Below are positions 33,153-46,589 of a stretch of 64,000 bases of DNA, piece after piece; position 1 is the stretch's first letter; every line of letters starts with the position of its first letter. A program made the position numbers and the translations under genes. Origin of the DNA: Scenedesmus sp. ARA3 (Eukaryota; Chlorophyta; Chlorophyceae; Sphaeropleales; Scenedesmaceae); assembly GCA_004335835.1 (NCBI GenBank), contig RWJK01001659.1:49643-113642 (forward strand). The letters are read 5' to 3'. Below the pieces are notes generated by a model. It searched no databases. It was given only the letters and a program-made list of their open reading frames with translations, and had not been told where the DNA came from.

Positions 33153-36100
33153 ATGGCTATGGAGTGGAACGACCTGCTGAACCAGCTGGAGGGGCAGACA
33201 AAGCAGAAGCTGCTGGCTCTGGACCGCGTTGGGGTGCGCTGTCCTGCCCTGCCACATCCCTCCTGTTCCTGTCTGGTGTTTGCTGTTTGCATACCAGTGG
33301 CGTCACGAACCCAGTACTGTATGGACTACACTGCTCTGGCACTACTGCTCAGTTTCTTGCTGCTCTCTTTGCTGCTGCCGTGCAACCGCTGCCTTTAGGC
33401 ATATGTGCTTGCCAATGCGGTCGGCAAGGACCAAGTCAGCGCACTGCTGGACATGTCTGGCCAGCTGCTAGCAGACAACAACTTCAAGGTGAGGCCCTCC
33501 CTGCCATTGCACGTGCAGCAACAGTGACCACTTGCAAAGCAAGCCATTCTTTTAGGCAGACCCCAAGCAGCAGCACCTGCGCCAACAGCAGTAAATCAAG
33601 AGAAGCAACTGCTATGCTGCTTCCAATGGATTGTAACAGCAGCATGGATACATCATCAGTCTGCGCATCATTTGTACTTTTTTGGGGGCTTGGGCGCAGC
33701 CGTGGGGCAACGCTCAGCAAAGTGCCCTTCTCTGATGTTCAGGTGGCCTTGAAGCTGTTGAATTGCTGGGAGAGCATAGCAGGGGCAAACCGGGATGTCA
33801 TCAGGCCCTACGTCAATGCACTTCTGCCTCATGTGGTGGGTAACAACGCATCTCTGCGGTTGAGCAGCAGCAGCTGAGGCAGCACAATGCTGACATGCTC
33901 CGTCATTGGTGCTGCTGAGCATAGCAGCGCTCTTGACCGGTGCAGGCCATACCCCTCCTTAACTCTGTTGACTACCTTGATGGGACCTTGTTCCTGCAGC
34001 CCTTGCAGATGTGACTTGAGTCATACCAGCGTCTATGTTTGCAGCCTGGCCTTGCTGCTAACTGCTTTTGTTCGCCGTTCTGCAGGTGGAGCGGCTGAGC
34101 GACAACCGCCAGGAAGTGCGCCAGGCAGCATGCAACATGCTGCTGGAGCTGCTGCAGGTGGGTTGCAGCACAACAGTGGGAGCTGCAGCTCTGCATGCAT
34201 GTACTGTCCTGCTGAGTGACAGGATCAATAGGCTAGATGCTATCATCTCATGCTGCAAGCAGCGTGCCTCAGCTCAAGTTGCACAGTGCAAAGCAGCATC
34301 TGCACGCAATGGGCAGTGCCATGGCTCGTCACACTGCTTTGCTGCCTGCATTGAGTGCACAGGTGCTGCGGCCTGATGCCATGATGGACAAGCTCAGCCG
34401 CTTCTGGAACCACAAGCACTGGAAAGTGCGCCACGGGCTGCTGCAGTTTGTGGCGGAGGCAATCAGCTGCACTGGCGAGGCAGTGCTGGCGCCACCACGT
34501 GATGAGTCCACTTGGGTGCTGAACAAAGTGATCCAGCTGGTGGGAGACCCTGAGAGGTGAGCACTGGCTTTGAGCATGTGCTCACTCCATTGTGCTGTGC
34601 TGTCGGCCCGCCTTGACGCTACTCCAAGCCTCAACTGGTTGCATACGTGACTAACACTTGCCTTACAGCCACACTGCTGCTGTGCCTGCCATCCTTGTTG
34701 GTAACTTGGCATTGTGCTCTCCTGCGCACCTTGCACACATTTGCAGTGCTGTGCGCGATGCCGCAATCGAGTGCCTGGAGGAGGTCTACAAGGTGTGCGG
34801 CGAGCAGCTGGTGGACATCATCAGCAGCCACAACCTGCGCCCCGCGCACCTCAACTCCATCTACACCCGCCTGGCACAGCTGGGTGCTGATGTGGCACCT
34901 GGCCCTGTGCCATCAGGCTCAATGGGCGGGCAGTACAATGACCAGAGCCCCCCACACAGCGGCCGGCAGCAGCAGAACAGTGTTGGCGGCCACAGGCAGG
35001 CCGGTGGCGCTTACGGAGGAGAAGAGCACGACACGGCCACTAGCGGAGGGGCAGTGTGCGATGACGGCGGCTATGGAGACCAGGCAGATGTGCAGTCTGT
35101 TCGCAGCGATGCATCACCGCAGCGTGCCCCTGCACGGCAGCAGCAGGTGCAGCATGCGGTGGCTGCGGAGAACAGCAGCAGAAGCATGCTGGATGGCGGG
35201 AGCAGCAAGAGCTGGGGCCCTGCAGCAGCAGGGAAAGCCAAGCGTGGCGGCTACAAGGTGCGAGGCATCCTGCTGCCAAATAGACGTCTCTCGCAGCGGG
35301 CATGTGGCTTGGGAACATTGACTGGCACAGCTGCATAGACTGGGCATATGCGTCCTAGCAACCAACTGCTTGCAGTGCTTGTGCTTGCTTACAGCGCGTG
35401 CTTGCTGTGGTATATCTTCCCTGGTTGGCTGCACGCACCTCACCATCAGCTTGACTGGTGTTGCCGGTTGCGGTCTGGTTCTTGTGTTGCACGCAGGACG
35501 GTGGCGGCATCACCAGCGATGGCGGGCTCCCTTTTGTGCAGCCGCTGTTTGTTGGCTGCGAGCGCGAGCTGCGTGTTGAACTGGAGCGGATCACTTCCAC
35601 GCTCAGCAGAGGCGCAGCGCTGGTGGATTGGGAGAAGCGGTGAGTACAGCCCTGCACCTGTGACAGCCGCCTGCTGCTGTAGAAGAGCAGCAGCGCAGAG
35701 CAATGATGCAAGTGCATGTATGATCATCAGCTGCTGTAGGGTCACTAAAGTTGCATTGAACAACATCAGCTGCAGCAGGCCAAGTGCAAGCGCTGTGCAC
35801 ATAGCCAGGCAGACGATATGCTGAGCAGCACAGGTGGCTAGCTAAGCCAGCGAGTCAACTTTGCTGGTTGTGACGACAAGCGTTACCCTTCTGCTTGAGG
35901 CTGCCAGTGACGACCCTGTGCATGTGCCTGCAGTGTTGCCGCGCTGGTGCGGCTGGAGGCGCTGGTCAAGGGCGGCGCTGTGGGCAGCTATGAGGACACC
36001 TTCCTGGAGATGCTGCGGCCCCTGAGGGACCCGCTGCTTGAGCAGGCAGTGGACAGGAGGTCAGTAGGTCATTGTGTGATGTGGTGAAGCGCAGTGCTGC

Positions 36101-39100
36101 ATTCCAGACGGTCAGCCGCTGCCAATGCTCCGTTCACTCAGCCGCAACAGCAATTAAACCTTGTGCGCAGTAGCGGACGGCTGCAGCGCTTTCTAGAACT
36201 GGTGCACATGCGCGCTGCTGGTGCGCAGCTGTCTGCAGCGCGCACTGCACTAATTTGTCTCCATGTCTGCTGTGCTGCAGGTCTGCTGTTGCACGGCAAG
36301 CTGCACACATGTACGAGGTGCTGGCAGCAGCGCTGGGCTTCAGCTTTGAGTCTTATGCGGTGGCTTGCATGGGCGCGCTGTACAAGGCGATGGTCATCAC
36401 AGTGCAGGTGTGCGCGCGGCTGGCTGGGTTGCAAGGGGCAGATCAGCCAGAAGGCGAGCAGTTCCAGACTTTGCAGCAGCAATTGGCGCAACTGTGTCCC
36501 TGTGCATAATCGTAGAGCGTTCATCTGTGCAGGTTGCGCTGGTTTGTTCGCCGCTGCCTTTTTTGAACATGTCTCTGCGTGTGCCCTGTTGCAGGTTGTC
36601 TCAGAGGCGGCTGAGGCCGCCGCAAAAGGCATCCTGCGCCACTGCCATGCACCTAGGCTGGTGCCCTGCGTGTGTGACATCATGACTGGTGATAAGAACG
36701 CGAAGCTGCGGGGGCACTGCAGCAAGCTGCTGCTGCAGGTGAGGACCAGCAGAAGCACCACAGAACACAATCGTGCTGTCAACGCAGCTGTTCAAGTTGC
36801 GCAGCAATGTAATAATTAGGGATGGCCGTTGGTACGCCCATGCGCTGCAGGTGTCTGAACAGCACATCCTCGCACACATGCGCATGTTGCTTGGGCAGCC
36901 GCCGCAGAGCAACCACTTCTGGCACACTTTGCATGCTGCATCTGCTGTAACACCTCACACCACTCCTGTCACCTGCTGCTCCAGATTGTTGAGGAGTGGG
37001 AGCCACTGGAGTACCAGCGCCACATCGACTGTTTGGAGGCAGCACTGACAGCAGCCGTGCAAGATGCCATGGGCGAGACACGCACAGCAGGCCGCGCAGC
37101 GTTCGCAGCTTACGCAGCAAACATGCCAGAGCGCGCGAATGCGCTGCTGCGGCGGATGGACAGCGGCCTGCAGCAGAAGCTCACCGCTGCTGTGGCACAA
37201 TATGCTGCTGGCAAGAACTTGGTGGCAGGTACGGAGGAGCGGCGTTAAAAACATGTGCATTTCATGCAGGTGCAGCTCAGGTGACAGCACCACACAGGGC
37301 TGCCGGTGTTTGCGACACAGTTCCCTGTGCATCACAGTTCATGGTGTTCTGCAACATACAAACTGAGTGTGAATCAACCTTTGGCTGTTGTGCTCGCCAC
37401 TGCATGCCTGTTCTCTGTTGTCCGCAGCTATAGCACCTGTCATGGCGCCGCCAGCACGGCCCACCAGCAGCAAGCCATGGAAACGCACAGCAGTGTCTAG
37501 CCGCGGCGGTGCAGCAGACGCAGACAGCATGGGGCCACCTGCTGCCAAGCCGCCTCTGTCAAACCGCAGCACAGGCACATATCAGCGCTCATCGCTGCCG
37601 GCGAGTGCCGCAGCAGCAGCTAGCAATGCAGCGGTGGCAGCAGCAGCAGCGGCCAGGCCAGGCCGGAAGTCTGTTGCAGGCATGCCGATGCGTGTGCCTG
37701 GCCCTAGGGAGGTGCCAGAGGGAGGTGCAGTAGCCTATGAGCCAGCTGCTGCGGTAGCTGGCCCTGCAGCAGCGGCAGCAGCTGCTGCTGGCGGCCGGCG
37801 CCGCACAAGCGTCATGCCACAGCGGGTGCTGTACCAGCCAGAGTCACCACCTGGTGCAAAAGCGCATGGTGGAGCTGCAGCGGGTGGCTATGGTGCCAGC
37901 AGGCAGCAGCAGCCTTCGCTGCCCAACTCTCCTGAGAGCTGTGCCCAGTCCGAGGCATCTGTCGCCAACAGCGTCGCAAACAGTGCTGCTGGTGATGGGC
38001 GGGGCATCGGGCACAGCTCTGGTGTTGCCACCAGGTGCGGTAGTGGCACATAATACTCAACTTCTTGCATGTGTGCGCAGCATCACACGCATCTGCTTGT
38101 GAAGAGGCGTGTTCATCTGACCAGCATGCATGTCGAGTTGTAGCCTTCTCGTTACTTGCTCATAAGGCTTGCGCCTCTGTATGCTGCTGCATTTTCACAG
38201 GCTCTTCCAGCAGCCAAAGCAGCAGGGCCATGGCTACCAGCAAACATCGGGCGGCGGCAGCCTGTCTCGCGCAGCCTCTGCATCTGACGACCTGCAGCTG
38301 CTCAATGCCCTGCGGGACCAGCAGCAGCAGCAGCAGTACCAGCAGCAGCTAGCAGCACAGGCGAGCAGCGCCAGTGTGCTGAGCATGGCAGCCTCCCTGG
38401 CTGTGGGCGGGGCACAGCAGCGGCCTGCAACGCTGGCGCGCGCCATTGCCGGCGTGCAGTCAAACCCTAAGGACTGGAAGGACCGGGTGGAGAAGCTTGA
38501 GGCACTAGCAGAGGTGCTGCAAAGACAGGTGAGGCCAGCAGCTGCTGCTGCATGTTGATGAAATACATGTGATTGCCAGGCTGTAGAATCACGCATGCGG
38601 CCAGCAGTGCTCCTGGTCCCTGGATATTGCCGGTAACACCTCAGCACCCCCCGTGCAACTGCCCAATCCCCCACACGTCTGCTGTATTGCCACGCGTCTG
38701 TGCTCTGCCTGCTGCTGCTTGCCAGGCTCATGCTGACGCCCCTGCTGAGTCCTACCATGAGGTGGAGAAGGTGCTGCCAAGGCTGCTGGCAGCAGTGGAC
38801 GACCCACACTTCAAGGTGAGCAGTGCTGATGCTGTGCTCGGTATTGAAGTCAGCTAGGAGTTCGCTGTTGCAGCACATGTGCGGTTTGATTGACTGATGG
38901 TGGCAATGCGTGCACAGTTGCGTTGTCAAGTGGTGACTTTTCTCATGCGCGCTTTTGGCTCATCCAATCAAATCGCTGCCCTGTGCCTCCAAATCAAACA
39001 TGCAGGTGTCCCTGGCAGCACTGGCCACGCTGACTGTGTGCCTCAACACAGCGGCACACGTGATGGAGCCTTCCCTGGAGAAGCTGATGCCGCTGCTGTT

Positions 39101-42100
39101 CCTGAAGCTCTGCGCGCCAAAGCAGGCGGTGCGCTCGGCAGCGGAGGGCGCGCTGCAGGGTGAGTGAGCCGCCTGCTGCATCTCGCCTGCTGGTGTCATA
39201 AAGCGTGCCACAATCCACGTATCAGATTGGACTGCGTGCGCACAACAACAAACTCTGCCAGCGCCTGCATCACTGTCTGCAAATAACCTTTGCTTACTTT
39301 GTCATGTTGCCCTTGCAGCGTGCGCGCTGCGGCTGGGCCCGGACAGCCTGCTGCTGGCCCTGAACCGCAGCCTGGAGGCAATGAAGCAGCCTGCGGCGCG
39401 CGTGAGCGTGATGGAGTTCTGTGTGCTGTTCCTCGGCCCTGGCAAGGTGGCAGGCGTGCCCAGCAGCAACAGCCACCACATGAGGTGAGCGCAGCTGCTG
39501 CTCATACAGTGGGTACGGTAATTATCCGATGACTCTTTAGACGAAGGATGGGCTGCGACGCCAGAGGAGTTTCAGAGTGCTTGACAGTGGCCAGGAGCAT
39601 GTGGTATGGCTCTTGTTGTCCTTGCTATGTTATGGCAGTGCTGATGTGGTTGGACCGTTGAAACTGAGCAATTCTGTGGTTGCTTCCTGCCTGCTCGGAC
39701 CCTTGCAGGCAGTGGATCAGCCGTAACATACCGCTGCTGCTGGACAAGAACCCCAACATCAGGCAGATGGCAGGCCGCGCGCTGTGCACGATGTACAGCA
39801 TAGACCCGCACTCGGTGAGTCAAGGGTGCCGTAGCATTGGCGTCGTACATCAGCAGCTGCAAGTGATAGGAACCAGGCCCACCTGCACATATGGATGGAC
39901 AGCTTGACACAGTACATATGCAGCCATGCTTGTGCTACATACAGTAGGTCTGCTTTGTTCAAAAGCTAGATGTGTTGCTCTACTTTGCTTGCTGACATGA
40001 ATACTTCCTTGCTGCTGCATCGCAGGTGGCTGCGTGCCTGGCGCAATCTTCATCTCAGGAGGTTCTCGCAGTGCAGCGCAGCCTGGCAGTAGTGGAGGCA
40101 GCGGCAGCAGCCGAGGCGGCAGCAGCAGAGGAAGCTGACGAGCACGCAGCGCTGACAGCCGCCAGCAATGCTGAGCACGTCGCCACCTGGGCGCACAGGG
40201 GTCACTGGGGCACTGCTGGCGGCGTGGGAAGCACCAGCAGCTCGATGGACCTTTCCACTACAGCTTCTGTGGGCGGTGCAGGCGCTGGCGCCGACTCTGC
40301 AGCACTGCATGGCATCACAGCAGGGGTGGCAGAGCTGGGCGTGTCTCAACACCATGTGCGTGCTTCGCACAGGCAGTCGGCAGCCGCCGCACCAGCAGCA
40401 GCGGCCCCGCACAGCAGCCACATCCAGCAGCAGCAGCAGCAGCCGGCAGCAAACATGTACCAGCATCAGCCTGGTGAGATTCACAGTGTGGCCAGCAGCC
40501 CTGGGGGCCCTGCTGGAGCAGCGCTGCATGATGTGCTGGGGCGGCCGCTGCCAGCAGCAGCCTTTGCGCAACAGGCGGCAGTCGATGCGGCAGGCGCAGC
40601 GGGGCACTCCGTGGTCACTGTCGGCGCCGAGGCTGCGAGCAGCATAGGCAGCGCGAGCAGCAGCTTGAGGGGAGGAGTGAGTGCCGGAGGATTGGCGTCG
40701 TCCAATGGCGGCGGCGCTGGCGTGTGGGGAGGGGCGGCTGGCTTGGCAGGCTCTACGCCTGTGAGCCCAGGAAGGGACCCTGCAATTGGTGCGGCGGCTG
40801 CAGCGGCTGCGGCGGCTGCGGCATCTGGCGATGCAGGCAGCCAGGCGCGGCACCTGACGGTGCTGGTGCACCGGCTGCAGAGCAGGCCTGGCGAGGACGT
40901 GCTGGCTGAGTTGGCTGCGTGTGCGGGCACCATGTGCAAGCAGGCCTGGGTGGACAACTTCTCAAAGGTGAGTAAGAGTTTCTGGGCTGGATTCGATTGA
41001 GTGGCTGTACGTGTGCCGCGGGGGCGGTCTTTGCAGCGCTCATATGCAGCCACTTCGGCTGGCTTACAGCGTTGCATAGCGCGTGCCGTGTATTGCTAGT
41101 CGCACCCTCACCGCTTGTGCCACTTTGCACGCTGCTGCCCTTCCTCCTCACTCTCTCAGGTGCTGCTGGCGGGCCTGTCAGCGGCGCAGCACAGCAGCGA
41201 ATCCATCCGCGAGCTGGCGTTCCTGCTGGTGCTGAGCCTGGCGCGGCACCAGGCCGAGCTGTTTGAGCCGGTGCTGGACGTGGTGCTGCAGCCGCTGCTG
41301 CAGGGCTGCGCGGATGAGAGCAGGGAGGTGAGCTGCGAGTAGACATTGAATAAATAATTCAGTAGCTGCTGTAGATGCTGGCTGTTGTGTCAGGCTTGCC
41401 CAGGTGGTGGCCCCGCCATCACGCATTCAAATATTCAAGGAATATGGGTTCAGTCTCCTCCATGCAAGCAACTGTTACATGGTCAGCCCGCTCTGCTATC
41501 CCCAATTTTGTGGACATCGCACACTGCCCTTGCAGGTGCTGATGGCTGCACAGCAGGCGCTGGAGGTGCTGATGGTGGTGATGCCGCCGCTGCGCTGCAC
41601 TGACATCCTGGCACACAAGCTGCCCAGCGATGAGGCAGTGGCCAGCGGCACAGCGGTGGACGGAGAGGTGCTGTGCGCCACCATCCGCTGCTTGCAGGTG
41701 CGGGGGGCGCGTGTTGCCTGCATATGCAGCGTTGCCGGGCAGTGGCTGTTGTGTGATGTGTGCTGGGTACTGCATGGTTGCAGGGTTTTTCTGTGAAAGT
41801 TATATGTGTGAAAGATGACTGCTGCGAGCCTTGACCACCCCATGCCTACAGCCACAATCAAGTCGCAGTCCATGTGAGCTGCCGCTAACAAGGAGGCACC
41901 TTTGCTGCTCTGCTGCTGCTGTTGCTGCTGGCTGCAGTTGGTGTGCCGGCAGATGCAGTCCCAGGAGCTGATGTCGGTTGCGCCGACGCAGCTGCTGCCT
42001 GGGCTGTTTGCGGCCTTCAACCACGCACGGCCTGACGTGCGCAAGGCGGTTGTGTTCGCCATGGTGGACCTGTGGATTGCAGCAGGCGAAGGGTGAGCTG

Positions 42101-42402
42101 CAAACTGGCAGCATCGCAGCAGCGCCCAGCCAACATTGACGGCAATTGCGCAGGCCCCGGTATATTAGCAATGCCGGCTTAATGCCTCATGTATGCAGCA
42201 GGTGGCGTCGCAGCAGATGCAGAGCTGTCAAACCTGTTGCGCTTCCGCTGCTGTGCGCTGCAGGCTGACTCCCTACCTGTCAAGCCTGTCCACCTCGCAG
42301 CTCAAGCTGCTGACGATTTATTACAACAGGACGCTGGCCAGCAACAAGCAGCAGCGGGCCATGGCAGGTAGCGCTGAGCAGCAGCAGCAGTGCGGGTACT
42401 GA
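33153..42402 (+). CDS. CLASP: CLASP, TOG-domain microtubule-associated protein
   Basis: Twenty-two exons join in phase, 1613 residues: 33153-33233, 33399-33488, 33743-33835, 34086-34157, 34363-34556, 34747-35257, 35497-35639, 35934-36059, 36281-36407, 36595-36738, 36985-37228, 37428-38034, 38201-38528, 38726-38815, 39006-39159, 39319-39484, 39709-39814, 40026-40967, 41160-41327, 41536-41697, 41938-42092, 42264-42402. TOG1 covers about residues 1-230 (WNHKHWKVRHGLLQF, AVRDAAIECLEEVY), TOG2 about 350-608 (ELRVELERITSTL, DWEKR, AVARQAAHMYEVL) and TOG3 about 890-1095 (DWKDRVEKLEALAEVL, NPNIRQMAGRAL). Long Ser/Ala/Gln-rich linkers separate them, and a C-terminal helical domain follows (about 1380-1613). 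The order and motifs fit plant/animal CLASP, which binds microtubule plus ends and promotes rescue at the cortex and in the spindle. Exons are clean, with no duplicated edges. The start ATG is the first in the exon and directly precedes the TOG1 helix. Confidence 0.92.
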
Positions 42403-43845
42403 CTGGAGCTGCGCTTGCAGGAAGCAGCAGGCCTAGGAGTTGAGTTGGTGTAGGGGATGTGAAGGTGCGCAGACAGGAAAGGTGAACAGGTGGATGCTGA
42501 GTCTGCAGAAGTAGGTGGTAGCAGACTCTTGCAGTGCAGGAGTGACTGACAACACTGGGGTCTTGGAGGACAGGAGAACTGCTAGGAATCAGCGCATTGA
42601 GATGGTGAGATCAGCTGTGTACGTGAAGGGTATGGTGTGATATGAACTGGTAGCTATGCACGTGTGCCGTTGTCGTACTAAAGCCAGCGGCAAGATTGCG
42701 GTGAGCAGTGTTGTGCGGTGCTTTCTGGTTCTTGGTGTGTAGCAGCTGTGACTGTGCTTGATCCTATGGTGCAGTAATTTAGCTGAAGGTAGACCATGAA
42801 GCTGCAGCAGGGTGCCAGCTCTTTTGCTGGCTATGTGATCCTCTCCCACCAGCTGCATGCATACCTGCCAGCATGGCTCAGCAGCCTTGCTGCTTGTGAT
42901 CCAAACAACACTGTTGCGCTACAGCACCCAGATTGTGAGATTTCGAGCGCTAGCCTTGCAGAAGACGGTGTACAGCGCTTACCAAGCTACTAATAGGGCT
43001 TTGTCTGGGGGTTTAAAAGTTCAGCTGTTGTGCTTTGTAGGTAATGGTCTGGGCTGATGGTATGACTGCTAAGGATGTAACACAACGTATACGTACATCA
43101 CGCACCTTCAAGCAATGCTGGACCAGGAGACCCCCGGGCCCGCCCGAAGTCTCTTGATGCTCCGCGTGTGGATGTGTGCAGGATCCATGCCTACTGTGCG
43201 CAATGACAAGCCGCTTTACACGACAGTAACCTCATGAATGCAGCTGCCGGTGCCATGTGGACCTTGACTACTGATGCTGGCTGCTTGGAAATGGCAGCTC
43301 CGTCATCTGACTTCGATGTCAGACAGCTGTGATGACAGCTGCTAGCTCTGGCCCCTGAGGCTTAGAGTTGCTGGCGTTCGGTTATATTCTACTGTAGCTG
43401 GCAAAGCCGCGGCAAGCGGCCGCTTCACCTGTGTTTCCAGCTGTGTCTAGGGTATACTCTGATGCAGTGCTTTCAAGCTGTGCCTGGTATTCACTGCTTT
43501 TGCCTGGGAGGCAAGTCACCTTCAGGAATGTTAGGCAGGACTTGACTGTCAGCTTTCAAGTGGAGGAGATGTGACCTGTCCTTGTTAAAAGGACAGTCTA
43601 AGCAAAGGAAGACTGTTCGCCATCAAACCTTTTGGCGGTACTATCGCATGCACGGACTGATGCGACACATTGCATGCTCATGCACCTGCCTCACCTGCCT
43701 GCCTGGTTACCCTAGTGAGCTGCTACTGACCTTCTCTGAACGGACCTGGGGAGCTGTGGGACATCCAAGCGCAACGATGCGTCTGTAGTTTCACCTACCC
43801 TCACCTTTTGAAAATTGCCCTCGTCTGAAATCGCTCGTAGCAGGC
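42403..43845 (+). other. CLASP 3' UTR and upstream region of the RING-CH gene
   Basis: No exon recognised. TGTAA at 43076-43080, about 675 nt after the CLASP stop, is the likely polyadenylation signal. The remaining 765 bp should hold the promoter and 5' UTR of the next gene. Confidence 0.5.
43076..43080 (+). terminator. TGTAA polyadenylation signal, CLASP
   Basis: TGTAA in sense orientation downstream of the CLASP stop; the first one I find after it. Confidence 0.5.
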
Positions 43846-46589
43846 ATGACGGGCAGCAAAGGCAACACCAAGGTAGCAGCAGCAACAGGCGATCAAGCAT
43901 CGGTAGACGATGCTCGGCAGCGGGACGAGGAATCAGCACCCCTACTGCAGCCTGGCTTTCAGCGGACTGCAGCAACAGAGGTGGCAGTAGACATTGCACC
44001 TGCTGGTCAGGCATCCAGCTGCTCCCACAGGTCACTGTCTTGCAGCTCAGTTCCAGACAAGGACAAAGTTATCGGCACATGCAGGCAAGTCGAGGCGTAG
44101 ACAGCTTGCATGCCAGGGTGTGCACGCTATCCCATGCTGTTCATACTGTTGCTTGCCTGCACTACTACGCTGCTACTGAGGGTTGTGTTAATCACTGTTG
44201 TTGGCCTGCAAGCAATCTGGCATCCTCGACATCCAAATATATACGACTGTCATGCCTGGTGTGCTTGCAGGATTTGCTTTGAGCAGGAGACAGCTGAGAG
44301 CCAGGACCGCAGCAACCCGCTCATATGCCCATGCATGTGCAGTGGCAGCAGCAAGTACGTGCACAGGCAGTGCCTGCAGCAGTGGCGGAAAACCAACCAC
44401 AGGGCGGATGCATCCTACCAGTGTGAAGTCTGCAAGTACAGGTCGGTTGCTTGGTGCTTAGTCGATTAGAGCACTGCTATTTAAAGAGGGCTTGGCATGG
44501 CCAGACCTATGCAGCTGGCAGCATTTAAAAAACAGCCAGGTTGCAGCAGCATGGCAGTTACATCGGCATCTGCTGTGCGCAATTGTTGCTGGCTAGCTTT
44601 CAGCAGCGTGCAGGAGCAGCAGTGCAAGCGGGATGATAGGTCTGCAGGCACCTTGTGCTTGCATGAAGCGTCCGTAACTCGCAGGAGTAGATGCCCGCAG
44701 GAGCAGTGCATGCAGGCAGCAGCACAGGCAGGAAGCTTTCAACAGGCTGGTCGGGGCAGGTGCTGCTGCTTGCAGGAAGCACTTTCCTGCAAGGAGGAGT
44801 TTGTAACTAGCATGGAGCCTCCAGAGGCTAGCAATCCTGCACCTGCTGTTGTGGCCACCGAAACCATCCCCGTGCGCCCCTTTCTTCCTTCTCATGCGTG
44901 TGGTGCTGCACATATATCATAAATGATATATGGCAGCTCTTTCACCAGCTCTTGCCTTGGCTCATGCAGCCGCATCGCCTGCATGTGCATCCGCCTGCAG
45001 GTACCGCTACCAGCGGCTATGGTGGGCTTCCATCCTCGGACACCAGGTGACCGCAAACAGTGTGCTGCTTGCAGCAGCAGCAGCAGCACCACCACCTCAA
45101 GGCTACTAGCTAAGTAGCTGCTGGGGTGTGCTGTGTTGTGCTTGGCACTGCACTCATGAAGAGGCTGACACTGCACTCTTGAGCAGTGTCTAGCTGTCAG
45201 CTTGCAGGCATACCATGCTATTTTGCCACAAACATCACACCAAGGTCACGTGTGCTGCTCTGTAATGCATCCTTTCTCACTCTCTTGGTTGCTTCTAATG
45301 ATGTGCAGGTCACTCTTGCAATTATGTTTGTGCTGGTAATGGCAGCAAGCATCGCAGTGCTAGGCTACATACCCGTGACAAACGACATGTTTGGAAAAGG
45401 CAGCAGCAGCAGCAGCAGCAGCGACCCCAGCCCTAGTCCCAGCCCTAGCCCTGGTGGAGGCGGCAGCGGCAGTAGCTGGAACATAGATGCCCCCTACCCA
45501 GTCATACACCTGCTCAACGGGCTGATAATGCTGGGCATTGTGGGCTTGTGCCTGAGCCTGCTGCTGCTGTGTGCGGCGTACTGTGGAGGTGAGGAACGGC
45601 ACACGTATAATTGAAAAAAGCGAATTGAAAAAAAGCACGCAGCACATGGGCAGCATGCGGCGGCCATACAGCCAGGCCGGCTATGCATGCGAGCTTTCAT
45701 TCCATTTCATTCCATTGCATGCTCGACGCTGTATAGTCACACCAGCTCTGCTGCAAGGTGCTATGGGTGGTTCCTGCTGCTGCTGCTGCTGCTGCTGCGT
45801 GTCCATTGGTGTGCCTCTGATGTGCCATGCTCTCAGCGCCATGGTCTGCATTGCTGCTGTGTGCTGCTGCTGCTGTCTGCTGCTGCAGCGCGTGCAGCGA
45901 TCTTCCTGCCGGACACAATCTGGTGCCCCTGCATGTGGTGCCTCGAGGTGAGGCAGTGCTGTGTTGCATTGCATGCAAAAAGGCATATGTGAAAGAGCAA
46001 AGAAGGCCAAACATGCTTCGCCCTCTTGATCCTTTCCTAAGACTAAGATATTCACATCCGAATGAAAATGCAGATGGAAATACAACACGCAAAGTGCTTT
46101 TGCATGTGCCACATGCGCAGCCTTGGACTCTGCTGTTGCGCCTCACCTCCTTGTATGAAACTTGTTAGAAGCTGCCGACTATAATTTGATGCTGCTGTCC
46201 CTTGCTGATAATGTCTCGCTCTAGCTGCAATGGCCACCAACAGTTTTCCCCGCCGCGCTACGTCTGCTGCTTGCTGTGCTTGCTGCCAGTGCAATGGCAG
46301 CGGGGCACCGCTAATGGGGGAGGCCCTTGCAGCTGGGGGCGGCGAGTGCTGCATTGCATTTGGAGCTGTGATTGCAGTGATGATGCTGCTGGTGGGGCTT
46401 GTGACAGCATGCTACATGCTATACGGAGTGATCTGGCTGTTCGTGCAATCAGGGTTGAACCGGGCACAGAATATCGTGGAGAATGTGCAGCAGGGCCGGG
46501 AGCGGGCGCGCGGCTGGGCAGCAGATAAGAAGGAGGAGGGGCCTGCAGGCAGCAGCAGCAGCAGTGGCGCTGGCGAGCAGCAGGTATAG
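43846..46589 (+). CDS. RING-CH (MARCH-type) transmembrane E3 ubiquitin ligase
   Basis: Five exons join in phase, 366 residues: 43846-44084, 44271-44441, 45001-45046, 45309-45588, 46225-46589. The N-terminal 75 residues are polar. The RING-CH domain spans about 79-137: TCRICFEQE, CPCMCSGSSKYVHRQCLQQW and CEVCKYR supply the C4HC3 zinc ligands and the tryptophan typical of E2 binding. Three hydrophobic segments follow: LAIMFVLVMAASIAVLGY, NGLIMLGIVGLCLSLLLLCA and AFGAVIAVMMLLVGLVTACY, with a Ser/Pro repeat linker between the first two. A charged, Ser-rich tail ends the protein. Such proteins ubiquitinate membrane cargo; the substrate is unknown. The first intron starts with GC (AG then GCAAGT) and is needed to complete the zinc-ligand Cys-Arg-Ile-Cys. 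The start is the only upstream ATG in a suitable frame. Confidence 0.87.

Noticed and set aside
40050..41077. Long minus-strand open frames opposite CLASP exon 40026-40967
   Set aside because: They are shadows of the Ala/Ser-rich coding exon, whose splice sites and phase agree on the plus strand.
45889..45949. Possible extra exon in the RING-CH gene (DTIWCPCMWCLE, with acceptor and GTGAGG donor)
   Set aside because: Including it breaks phase with the following transmembrane exon, whereas skipping it gives a continuous frame.
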